A stretch of DNA of 64,000 nt, from assembly GCA_003999685.1 (NCBI GenBank), contig CP021225.1, positions 1,736,001 through 1,800,000 of the forward strand. Direction: 5' to 3'. The first letter of the stretch is position 1. Each line of letters starts with the position of its first letter. A program made the position numbers and the translations under genes. Below, one piece after another: positions 41,143-52,500 of the stretch. The notes under the pieces are model-generated. The model was given only the letters and a program-made list of their open reading frames with translations, was not told where the DNA came from and ran no database searches. Source of the stretch: Taiwanofungus camphoratus (Eukaryota; Basidiomycota; Agaricomycetes; Polyporales; Taiwanofungaceae).

Positions 41143-42874
41143 TGATGTGTCCTGTAGTCTTCTGGGCTCCGAATCACAATTTTAGAAGCTTTCTAATCCC
41201 CTCACAGACCATCCTATGACCCTTCTACAGCCTACAACAGGTGGAATAGGTCCCTATGATGTTCCTAACACCTCCTTTGTCTCCTAAACCCTTCTAACAC
41301 CCTACAAAGTTCTGTGAAGTCACACGAGATGCTACAAAGCTTCAAATGCTAGCCACAAAGTCCCTAACTCCTACTAAGTCCACTATCGGATGCTGCCAGC
41401 CCTCCCATATTGTTCTATTGGGTCCAGGCCCCAGCTACTACGTCACTCATCCTGGGTTTAGCAAAAAAAGGCTTAGCTAAGTCTCTCCAATCTCTTGTGA
41501 CTGCAGGCACCTCCGATAGGCTCCAAAACGGTCCAAAGTTTCAAAGGCTGGACTTAGGAAGCCTTGCACACCCCCTGGGTCTTGATCCTATATTATAAGG
41601 TCCTTTTATGGTGCATCTATATGATCCTCTACCCATTTAGGGCATCTTCTACCCCGATTAGGACAAGTCCTGCTGCTAGAAACTTTATATGCTCTTAGCC
41701 CACTAAGACAGTTGATCATGGTGCATGGCCACTCTCAGATAGTCATCCTGCCCTTATAGGTGAACTTGGTCACCTTTCTACCATACGTAGTTCCCCTGTT
41801 TCAGTTCCTATTTAGTTCCTATCCTCCTTGTGTCCACTTTGGAGCCCATGCACTTTAGTACACATTTTGGACCTGTAAGGATCACTTTGTGCAAGAATAG
41901 TTCACCTCACTCTCTCCTATTTAGTCAGTGGTAGTTTATCATGTACGAGAGAGACCCCTTAGTGCACGCTTCTCCCTTTGGAATACAAGTTCCCCTGTAG
42001 CTCCGATCTCAGAGAGTGTCACGAGTGCAGCCTTAGAAACAGTCCTAAGCCCCTAAGTCTCCACCCTAGCTCCGTTTCAGTATCCCTAAAACTATGTCTA
42101 CACTCACAATATATCTATAAAGTACGTCTACACTCCTCGAACTGCGCACTACGATCCACAAAGTTGATGTGACTTCACACTCTTCAGTACATCCTATAGC
42201 ACCTATCTGGTGGGCCTCTGCCTTAGTTATACCCAAAGGCTTACATTGTGTCATCCTTATGTCCCACGATAGCACTATAACTCTCCTATGGCCTCCATTT
42301 CAGGTCATAGTACATCCCTCTATGCCTTTAAACTCCCTGACCTACACCTCGAAGTCATTCTCCCATCTCTATTCCAAATATTGACTCTCTGAACCATCCG
42401 ACCTCTTCTACAGGTCTCCTACGCTAGTCAAATCTCGCACACCTCGCTCTAACAAACTTCGAAGCATTACACCCTTTAGCTAACTTTGGTTAAAGACTTC
42501 AGAGCAGTCTCATATTCTTTGCTGATTAGTTGAACCCATATTTCATTGACTTATTGTTCCCTAACTCTACGCAGCCCACAAAGTCAGATAGTGCATGTTA
42601 GCAAAAACTTTGAAGGACTTCGCAGAACTTCAAAGGACGTCGCACACTTTAGAGGGTCTTGCAAGGTCTTCAGGATTGTCTAGCACATAGGAGCAAGATC
42701 CTGTTGCACAGAACCCTTGACCCCTTACTCCCTTACTTATAAAACAAGACATACAGGTCTCCCAGTATCACACAGGTTGTAGCTCCTCTCCTCACATCTC
42801 TACAGTTTACCCCACTACTTTTTAGCCACATTACGGAGCACTCTTTAGATACCTGGGTCCCCTAGATCGTATCA
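41143..42874 (+). repeat. Solo LTR-G, 1732 bp, with target duplication CTGG
   Basis: TGATGTGTCC...GATCGTATCA, with TGAT/ATCA ends, sits between two RT blocks of Gypsy-C. CTGG is found on both sides (41139-41142 and 42875-42878). At 1.7 kb it is a very long LTR. It is pyrimidine-rich, with CTTCGAA/CTTTGAAG-like repeats in its last third. No internal element is left. It is the best reference copy for the fragments at 1232, 20977-22190 and 27691. Confidence 0.85.
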
Positions 42875-45539
42875 CTGGCCCTGTCAGGACTATCATGAAC
42901 TTAATGATGAAACCATTAAGGACAGGTATCCCCTACCTCTCATATCAGAACTACTGGAAAGACTAAACAAGGCAACTATCTTCATGAAAATGGACCTCCA
43001 GCAAGGATACAACAACATTCACATCAAAGAAGGCAATGAATAGAAAGCTGCCTTTACAGTTCCTGCAGCAGGGGAAGGACCTCCTTTACTCTACGAACCC
43101 CTGGTGATGTTCTTTGACATGTGCAACTCCCCTGCTACCTTTCAAAGGATGATGAATACAGTTTTCACAGATATGTTAAAAGAAGGATGGCTCGCCATCT
43201 ACATGAACGACATCCTAATCTATTCAATGGACCCTGATGAGCATAAACAATGAACACAACAAGTAATTGAATGCCTTCAAGAACACGACCTCTACCTTAA
43301 ATTAAAAAAGTGCAAGTTTGATGTACAGGAGGTCGAATTTCTCAGAATGATCATCTGACCTGGACAACTTGCCATAGACCCCGTTAAGGTAGCCGATATT
43401 AAGGATTGACCCATTCCCAAGAACCTTAGGGAAGTCAGATCATTCATCGGTTTTGGAAACTTCTACCACAGATTCATCCACAGGTTTTTGCATCTGGCAC
43501 AGCCCCTCATATCATTAACACATAAAGATGTCAAATGGCATTGGGATCAAGGACAACAGAATGCATTTGAAGCCTTGAAGAAGGCTTTTCTGAAACAGCT
43601 GGTCCTACAAATGCCCAATCCTGAGAAACCCTTCATCCTGGAAACTGACGCATCAAAGTTTGCTACTAGAGCAGTCCTTTGACAAAAGGACAAAAATGGT
43701 GACTGGCATCCCTGCAGCTACATCTCTCAAAGCATGACAGCTGCAAAATGAAACTATGATGTACATGACCGAGAACTCATGGGGGTTATGCGAGGACTCA
43801 AAGAATAGAGCCACCTTCTCATTGAAAGCCCACACCCAGTAACGATTTATAGTGACCACAAGAATCTAACCTACTGGAAGACAGCTTGAAATCTCAACTG
43901 GCATCAAGCACAATGGGCCCTACGACTCTCAAAGTTTGACTATTGCTTGGTCCATGTTCCTGGGTCACAAATGGTCCAAAGCAATGCTCTTTTCTGATGA
44001 CTCAACCACAATGATGGATCATCAGACAACCAAGATGTCACCATTCTACTGGACAACATTTGAATATCTGCCATCGACGTAAGCCTCTGTGCTTCTATCG
44101 TCAAAATATGTGCAGATGACTCACTCTATGTCGAGGGCATGAGGAACGCAAAAGAGGGCCTCAACGATCATTGGTCAATCCTGGATGGGGACCTTCTTTA
44201 TGACAATAAGGCCTATATTCCCATGGATGAAGAGCTTTGATGAAAGGTTGTATCAAATTATCATGACCTCCCCTCAGCTGGACACCTCAGAATTCAGAAG
44301 ACACTTGGACTCCTCCATTGTGACTACTGGTGGTCTGGAATGGCAGACTTTGTCACCTGCTATGTCAAAGGCTGCGGAACCTGTCAGCAAATGAAGATAA
44401 ACACTCACCCCACATGGCTGGCCCTTCTCCCAATCAAGCCAACAAAACATGCCACTCCATTCAGCATGTTTTGTTGCGACTTCATCACTGACCTCCTGGT
44501 CTCAAATGGCTTTGACAGTATTCTGGTCATTGTGGACCATGACCTTACAAAGGGGGTAGTTTTCATTCTATGCAACAAAACAATTGATGCATCCAGAACA
44601 GCTGAAGCTTTGTACCAAGAAGTCTACAAATGGTTTGGCCTACCAGACAAGGTGATCAGTGATTAAGGACCCCAATTTGCATTGAAAGTCTTCCAGGAAC
44701 TATGTCAAATGACTGGGGTAAAATCCACAATGAGTACAGCATTTCATCCTCAAACAGATGGAGAAATGGAGTGTGTCAATCAGGAATTGGAGATCTACTT
44801 GAGATGCTTCACAAGCAACAACCTGGATAAGTGGTCCTCCTTGCTAAGTACAGCACAATTCACTCACAATTCTAGGGAACACTCTGCCATCAAATCCTCA
44901 CCCTTCAAGGTGATGATGGGATTTGACCCTTGAGGAATTCCCATGTACACCCAGGGACAGACACACCTGGCACAACATATCAGCTAAGGAACCTACAAAA
45001 GATCTGGAAAGAAGCTCATTTGGCAATGGAACTCACCCAAACCATGCTCACAAAGTGTGTAAAACCCCATAAAACAGGATTCCATCAAGGTCAGCAGATT
45101 TGATTAGACTCGCAAAATCTAAAGCTGCTGTACCCATCCAAAAAGCTGGCCCCTAGATGAGAAGGCCCTTTCTGAGTCACAGAAGTACTAGGCCCAGTTT
45201 CCTACAGGCTAAAACTCCTGGAGTCATGGTAAATACACCCTGTCTTCTATGCTGCTCTTCTCTCACCCTACTCGGAGACGGAGATCCATGGGCCTAACTA
45301 CATGAGGCCACCCCCAGAGCTTATTGAAGGAGAAGATAACTACGAAGTAGAAGCCATCATCAGACATTGGGAGAACTTACAGAGAAACTGCCATGAGTAT
45401 AGGATCAGGTGGAAAGGCTACTCGTCAGCCAACGACTCATGGGAACTGGAAGCCAATTTAACTGGAACTGTGAATGAGACCCTGAAAGCATATAAATGGA
45501 GAAAGAACCTGAGTTAAGTCAGTTCACAACCTCATCCCC

Positions 45540-46580
45540 TCGAACTACCACTCACAATGCCTCACCAGTCCAACCAAGCCGCCCATGCCCAAGCTTGAGC
45601 AAACACCCAAGCCTTCAGAGATAGTTGAAGAGCAACCCATATCTCCACCTCAGGATCCTCCTCTACCACACCACCATCTCCACCCACTCCCAACTCATGA
45701 CACATCACCTTAGTGGCCCACTTCCGCAACCCCCCACCTGAAGAAGAAGCCCTTTCAAATCCCAGTGACGTCCTCTATCGCCTCCAAAATATCTACGACT
45801 GTGATCCTTTACTTTTGGACCTGCTTCAAACACATGCCTCAGACATCATCCACCTTATCCTCACCCAACCCCACATCTGCAACAACCTCAAGGAATATGA
45901 AGCCTTCGGTGACTACCTCAGTGCCTGTCTGGAATATTTGGAAACTGTCGATGACGCAATCCACCAACTAGCCCTGTGGAAGGATCAGATTTAACTCCTG
46001 GATTTCAAAGTGGTTGGAACCCTCCGAAACCTAGATGACATGAATGTTGCCTGTCACATGTGCCATATGATCTCTCTCCATTGCTGCCCTGAACACCTGA
46101 GATTTATCCATTGTGACCAACCAGAGGTTGTTCTCACCTCCCCCACCCCTCTGCCTCTACCTGAAAATCCACTCCAAACCTTTATTGACTCCCCAGCTGG
46201 ACAACAGTCAACTGGAGCCCTGACCAGCCAAGTGGACTCCCTCCCAGCCCACATGCATCCAGGACTGGGATGGTGCCCACGTGGCCAGTGCCATACCTGT
46301 GAGAGCATGCAACACTGGATGCATGACTGCCCCCAGTACAGATGCACTCTATGCCACCACCTGATGCCAGACCATCTGTCATAAGAATGCACCAGTGCCC
46401 ACCATGCATCTGCACCCCCCTCTGTCACCTCATCCAGGGAGGACCTCTTACAAAACATTGTCAACAGTCTGGTCAACCCAATCCCAGCCCCAATCTCTGT
46501 TGTCACTCTCACCAATCCACCTCAGACCCTGCCATCCTGACATCCCAGAGCCCAAGGATGATTGGAACCCCACACTGACC
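45540..46580 (+). pseudogene. Gypsy-C third ORF remnant with zinc knuckles
   Basis: After the chromodomain lies a helical, acidic part (45713-45994, LYRLQNIYDCDPLLLDLLQ) and then a Cys-rich part. The first knuckle CHTCESMQHWMHDC (46289-46330) is a clean CX2CX4HX4C, followed by CTLCHHLMPDHL. The same pair of motifs appears after the chromodomain in Gypsy-D. This copy is broken. Confidence 0.6.
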
Positions 46581-46620
46581 CCATTGATGGCACCCATATC
46601 GACACCCCACACCCCTCTCA

Positions 46621-47640
46621 TGTTAATAGGTGCCAGGCCCTTCTAGGCCTCATGGAGTGCCCTCACTTGACCCTAGGACCTTAGTCATAGCTTTGACACC
46701 ACTCGACACGTCCGATACAGCCTGAAAAGCCACCACGAGACTCTCTGATAGCTTCAAATTACGCCACAGCCACTCCACCAAGTCCGGTCTGACATTTCAG
46801 CGCACCGTTCTCTCTACACACAAAATGACACACACAGTTCCCTCGCATGTGACCAGTCATGCCACCCTGATATTGCTTGATCAGCTTTGACAAGCCACTC
46901 AATGCGCTCAATAATGCTATGGCCACAGATTTCGTCTTAGTCTATATACGTTTCTTTATCTCAGCCTTTCTAGTGACATCAGTACAGTAGCCACTCCCTC
47001 TACAAGCTACTCCGTAGTTTATAGTATGCAAGTAGTTAGGATGCCACTCATACTATGCCACTCCCGATGCGCCTTACATTATAGTATAGTAGTATAAACA
47101 CGATGTATGGTGTCTCGGAACAACAGAGAAGTTTACACCCATCCTGCAGAGCTCAAGAAGAGCACCTTCGATTCAGTCTCCTTCTGCATTCTATTGCGTC
47201 CTTCCATCTTCGATTACGTTCGAAGAGTTGCGTCTACCATCCGCCTTCTACAGTATCTTGAAGGGTTGCGTCTTGTCCGTCTTCGACATCTGTCGAAGGG
47301 TTGTGTTCAGTCTTACATCCACCTTCAAGCCACATCGAAGGGTTGCGCTAGCGTCTCGTCTCTAACACAAGTCCGCCTTCTACAGCAATTGAAGGGCTGT
47401 GTATCAGCTAAGTCCACACGTCTTACCTCTCCTTAGTACAGCATAGTAGCGCATCAAAGCTATATCGAGCAGTCACGACACACGTCGTAGGTCATTGAAG
47501 GCCTTCGTGAACATCTCTTGACCCATTTGAGATCGGGAACCCTTTGCTGCTGACTCTCCCCTCAACACTAACTAGTTCTATAGCTTTCCAGCTTCTCTAG
47601 GTCGTACCCAGTTGGGGTTGGAGTGTTATAGAGTGCATCA
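46621..47640 (+). repeat. LTR-E, 5' LTR of element E
   Basis: Starts TGTTAATAGGTGCCAGGCCC and runs about 1020 bp to GAGTGCATCA. Several diverged copies in the window (14570, 15732, 34505, 36327) share its order of blocks. The gag of element E begins within 70 bases of its end. The exact right end is uncertain by some ten bases. Confidence 0.65.
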
Positions 47641-47703
47641 TTTCTGGAGCCCATCGTGAGGGGATTTCAGGCAAGGAATCTGCCACTTTCAGATTCGCTG
47701 AAG

Positions 47704-48746
47704 ATGTCTCCAGTATTCACCCGCTCACAAGCACGTGAAGCTGCCAGTCGTAGTGCAAGCAAAAACCTCGACAACAGTTCTACCACCCTTTCCACAACTC
47801 CTGACACCTTCGACCACGAGGAAGAAGACCTCGTAGATCACGAGCTAGAGTTTTCTTCAACCTCTGATGAACGTACTTCGTCTTCTGAGCTTCTAGGGCT
47901 ATCTATGCCAGAAGTCAACCTCTCATCCCCCGATCCCTACGAACAGTCCGGTTCATCGCCCAAACCAGAGGACCCAGTAGAATCAACATTGCATACTGCT
48001 ATCCCCACTACTACAACTCTACCCTTGTCCCAGCAGACCGCTACTCCGTACATTCTTCCCAGTTCTTCGAACCACCCCATACCAGCCACCGTTAATCCCT
48101 TTACTCCTAAACCTACAATGAATCAGAACACGGCACCTACGCCATTCATGCCCCCTTGAGGCCATTTGACAGCCCCCATCTTTGACCCGACAGAAGTCCA
48201 ATTGCTTTGACATTACTTTCAGGACATCGAAGTCTTATTCACCCAGTGCAGAATAGTCGATGACACAGAAAAGAAGTCATGGGCCATTCATTACCCCTCG
48301 ATCGACGTCACAGACCTATGGGAAACCCTCAAATCCTTTTCTGATCAGACCAAGACATATGCACAGTGGAAAGCCGACGTCCTAGCACTCTACCCAGGTA
48401 TCGATGACACCAGGAAATGGTCCCTTGCAGATATGGACCAGTTGATTGGAGAGTGCGCACGCATTGGAATCCACAACGCCGCAGACCTCAGAAGTTACTA
48501 CCGCGACTTTGTATCTGTTACGAAGCACCTAATCACACAATGATGACTCTCTGACATCGAACAGAGTCGAGCGTTCCTACGAGGGTTCCAGCCTTCTCTA
48601 CTCACGTGACTCAAGACCCGACTTCACCTGAAGCATCCTGACCACTATCCCGATGACCCCTATCCACTTTCCGATATTCACACAGTGGCCATGTTCATTC
48701 TTCACAGTACTTCGAGTACGCCAACAGTCGCAGCACCACAGACAAC
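47704..48746 (+). pseudogene. Element E gag, left part
   Basis: The Ser/Thr/Pro-rich acidic N-terminus is followed by a capsid-like region: FDPTEVQLL, HYFQDIEVLFTQC, KSWAIHYPSIDVTDLWETL, YAQWKADVLALYPGID. This is the gag pattern that is widespread in Agaricomycete genomes (the stretch with QW...VLALYPG is characteristic). Broken; continues at 55319. Confidence 0.75.
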
Positions 48747-49317
48747 TGTTACAAGGCGATAATGGTGCGAACATACATTTTCATTTCTCTTCACTATACC
48801 GGACTGGCGGGTCGTGTACACTTACAATTATCACCATTATTCCTGACGGGCTGACCGTCACCCGCCTGGTTATGGACTGTTCCTCAGAAGGGGCCACTCG
48901 GGCCTCTGACTTATGGACGCTTAGGTGCTGGTACCCGTGGGAGTGAGGGCTGGCTTGCCCTAAACCCACCATAGTACTTAAGGGGTTGGCTCACTGCGGA
49001 GCACCCCAATCTTGTCCTCCTTAGTTACACCGTGTACTTTGGTGCCGTCGTTACCATTTGTACTTTACGACTGGGCTTAGGCCTCTATACCTTTGTCTAT
49101 TCAACGGGTCGCTTTAGACCATCTATATCCTTGTGACTACACTAGGACTTAGGCTGCGACTTAGCCCGCAACTCTCTCGAGACCGTTGGGCTAGCGGTTG
49201 AAGACTTAGACGTGTACTCGTCGTCAGCCAGGCTGACTCCTCGTTTACACTTCACGCCTGACTACTCAACGACCCCCCGTCACGGTAGTCACCTACGGGC
49301 GCAGACCCCCCGTAACA
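48747..49317 (+). repeat. Gypsy-B 5' LTR
   Basis: 571 bp, TGTTACAAGGCG...CCCCCCGTAACA. A fragment of the same family lies at 10049-10155. Confidence 0.95.
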
Positions 49318-49521
49318 TTAGGACAAGATTCCCTACAAACTCTATCTCAGGATAGCGAATTTAGAACGCGAACAAGCGGAAGAAACCGGACCCTCACCAA
49401 CGTCCTCATAGGAAGGATTGGGTAAGACCAGTGTCCCCATTGGAAGGGACTGGCAGGAGGATCACTTGACTACAAGTGCGTACCATCAGTGTTGAGTTGA
49501 AGGATAAGAAACACCGGAAAG

Positions 49522-52500
49522 ATGGAGAAGTTCCTGGCGATAGTCTGGAGAGCTATCACCTGGCGAAGAAAATTGAAGGAAGAAAGGGAGGAAGACCACA
49601 TACCCCGACCAGAAACAACAGAAGAAGCAGCCCTAGGGATCCCCTGGGATGGACCGCTTACCCCAAGCGACAACGACCTCAGACTTTCTCAACCCTCCAC
49701 TGAAGCCCTCGAACAGGGGCAGAGAGGCACAGGCTCCAGGCAAGGACACCGACACAACCACCCCAATACAGCTCTGACACCTCATCACTGGAAGAAGAGG
49801 AGCTGCTACCGATGCAGGAAGCCAGGACACTTGGTCAAGGCATGCCCGGAGCCCAGGAGAATCAGAAAGGAAGGACACAGAGACGTGGCCCTAGGGGAAG
49901 CTGACGATGAACACGATAATCCACACAAAAGCGAACCCAGACTTCCACAACCTTCCAATGATGCCGGGAGAGACAGGGAACTGGAACTGCACCACTCGTC
50001 AAACTCAGATGACTTCACCTTGGAGGAAACCCAGCCATATCCGGTCCCACCAGCAGACTACTGGAGCAGTGAAGAAACGGAGGAATCCTTAGGAACGTCC
50101 ACCGTAGAGTCCATTGAACAGAAACGGTTCCCTCATTTTAAACACTTCACTGATGCCCCAGGAGGGGAATCATTGGCTGATGGCGCAGGGAAACCTGTGC
50201 AAAGAAACTTGGACAAGCCAAAGACCAGTAAGGACCCGACCATCTCAATGGGGGCCACAATCACAGGATATCGGAAGGGAACCACTCTGTATGTAGAAGG
50301 TTATGTTGTCGCCGGGAAAAAGGCCATCGCTGTGAGACCACTAATCGATAGCGGAGCCGATGCCAACCTCATACACCCTGACCTTGTGGAACGATGGGGA
50401 CTGCCCACTCGACCGCTACCTCGGAAGGTACGAAGTACGACCATTGATGGGACCCCCAACAGGGGTGGACCGATTACCCATCGAGTTGAAGGGAGCATAC
50501 GGCTTGAAGGGTATGACATACCCACAAACTTCTATGTATCAGACATCGGGGACCTCGAAGTAGTGCTGGGCAACCCTTGGTTGATTCAAGTCAACCCGCA
50601 GATCGATTGGCCGAAAGGGACCCTCACGGTTGACCCGGACAGGATTAAGGAATGGCAGGGATACTATGCTTGGATCATGGACCAGCCTACCACGGACGGC
50701 ATCCCATTGTGCCGAGCCTCTGCACACGAGGACGATGATGAGCTAGAAACCATCCTATGTGCTTATACAAGGGGAGAAGGGGTCTTAGGCATGTTCAACG
50801 ATCAACCGGAACCCCTGTTCGATGAAATGGGCCTGCTGCAGCCACCCAAGAAGTCCCAACCATCGTTAGATCGGAACAGCCATGTAAGGGGCTCAAAACG
50901 GTTCATAGCCACCGCCAGGCAGACAAGCGCACCACTGACACCCCCTGAGGAGGGGCCACAGATTGAAGACCTGGTGCCTAAGTACTTACTCGACTACAGG
51001 GACCGCTTTGAAAAGGCGGCCGCTGCTCGATTCCCTGGTTCGAGACCATGGGACCACGCTGTGGAGACAAAGCCTAACTTTGTACCTAGGAAGTGCGGGG
51101 TAATTGCATTATCCCTGGCTGAACAAGCAGAGATGGACAAGTTCCTTGACGAGAACCTGGCGAAAGGATATCTACGGGACTCAAAGTCACCCATGGCCTC
51201 CCCAGCATTTTTTGTGGCAAAAAAGGATGGTACACTCAGGCCCTGTCAGGATTACCGATACCTCAACAACAGCACGGTAAAAGATGCATACCCACTCCCA
51301 CTCATTGGAGAGCTCATCGACAACCTGCAAAAGGCGACCATATTCACAAAGCTGGACCTCCGAAATGGCTACAACAATGTACGCATCAGGGAGGGCGACC
51401 AGTGGAAGGGAGCGTTCATGGTGAATCACCACGGAACCAAGAAGCTAGTTGAACCAACGGTAATGTTCTACGGCATGTGCAATGCCCCGGCCACCTTCCA
51501 GCGGCTTATGAATGATGGGTTTCAAGACATGCTTGCGGAAGGATGGTTAGCCATTTATATGGACGACATCCTGATCTACTCCGATGATGCCACCATCCAC
51601 CGAGAACGGACACGCCGGGTACTGCAACGCTTGCAGGAGATGGACCTCTTTGTGAAACCGGAAAAGTGTGCCTTTGATGTACAAGAGGTTGAGTTTCTGG
51701 GAATGACCATCACACCGGGCCACATCCATATGGACACTGGCAAGCTGCGGGGCATCGATGAATGGCCCATACCGACCAAAGTCAAGGATGTGGAACGATT
51801 CCTGGGCCTTGCCAATTACTATCGACGGTTTATACGCGGATTCTCGGACATCGCCCACCCCCTGAATGCACTTAAGAAAAAGGGGGTAGCTTGGAACTGG
51901 TCGAACAAGTGCCAGGCAGCCTTCGAGGCACTTAAACGCCGTTTTTGTGAGGCCCCAGTACTCACCATGCCCGACCCTGAGAAACCGTTTGTAATCGAGG
52001 CCGATGCCTCACTGGTTGCAACAGGTGCAGTACTGCAACAGGAGGGCCCTGATGGGAAACTTCACCCGGTGGCATTCCTTTCAAAATCGCTGAAGGAAGC
52101 AGAACGGAACTATCAGATCTATGATAGAGAACTACTGGCAATTGTACGAGCACTTGAGGAATGGCGTCACCACCTGGAGGGCGCAAAGCACCCGGTCACG
52201 GTTATAACGGACCACAAGAACCTGACATACTTCAGAGAAGCCCAACGGCTAACACGACGCCAGGCACGATGGCAACTGCTGCTATCGCAGTTTGACTTAC
52301 TACTGGAGAATCGAAAGGGTAAACGACTCGTAGTGGCGGACGCCCTATCACGTAGACCAGGACACCCAGGGGGTGAGAGGGACAATGAGGACATTGTCCT
52401 CTTACCAGAAACACTGTTCGCAAAGGCAGTTAATGTTCATCTCATCGAGCGCATCCGGCAACACCGAAGTCGTGACAGCATGGTCATCGAGACGATTGAT

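Larger units (their letters stand above)
39070..45520 (+). pseudogene. Gypsy-C pol remnant: protease, RT, RNase H, integrase, chromodomain
   Basis: The protease motif (FIDSGASGIFVHP) is at about 39199-39237. RT blocks lie on both sides of the solo LTR (FFVKKKDG at 41110 and MDLQQGYNNIHIKEG near 42990). RNase H (ILETDASKF, DHKNLTYWKTA) is at about 43630-43890. The integrase core (CCDFITDLLVSNGFD, FHPQTDGEMECVNQELE) lies at 44470-44800. The chromodomain (EDNYEVEAIIRHWEN, RIRWKGYSSANDSWE) is at 45330-45450. It is a fossil with many breaks. Confidence 0.85.
37320..46620 (+). mobile_element. Gypsy-C: heavily broken Ty3/Gypsy element with two later insertions
   Basis: Parts in order: LTR-D type 5' LTR, leader, gag, protease, RT, RNase H, integrase, chromodomain, third ORF. 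The integrase and chromodomain are those of the same subfamily as Gypsy-D at 57000-59621. A Tc1 transposon (39353 to about 40318) sits in the protease part and a solo LTR-G (41143-42874) in the RT part. It has several dozen breaks and is among the oldest elements here. Its 3' LTR is not present: LTR-E begins at 46621 directly after the third ORF. Confidence 0.85.

Noticed and set aside
46054-46515. 153-codon minus-strand frame over the Gypsy-C third ORF
   Set aside because: The zinc-knuckle motifs are on the plus strand; the minus frame shows none.
48653-48946. 97-codon frame recurring at 54501-54947
   Set aside because: It reads through the Gypsy-B LTR and is LTR sequence, not a gene.
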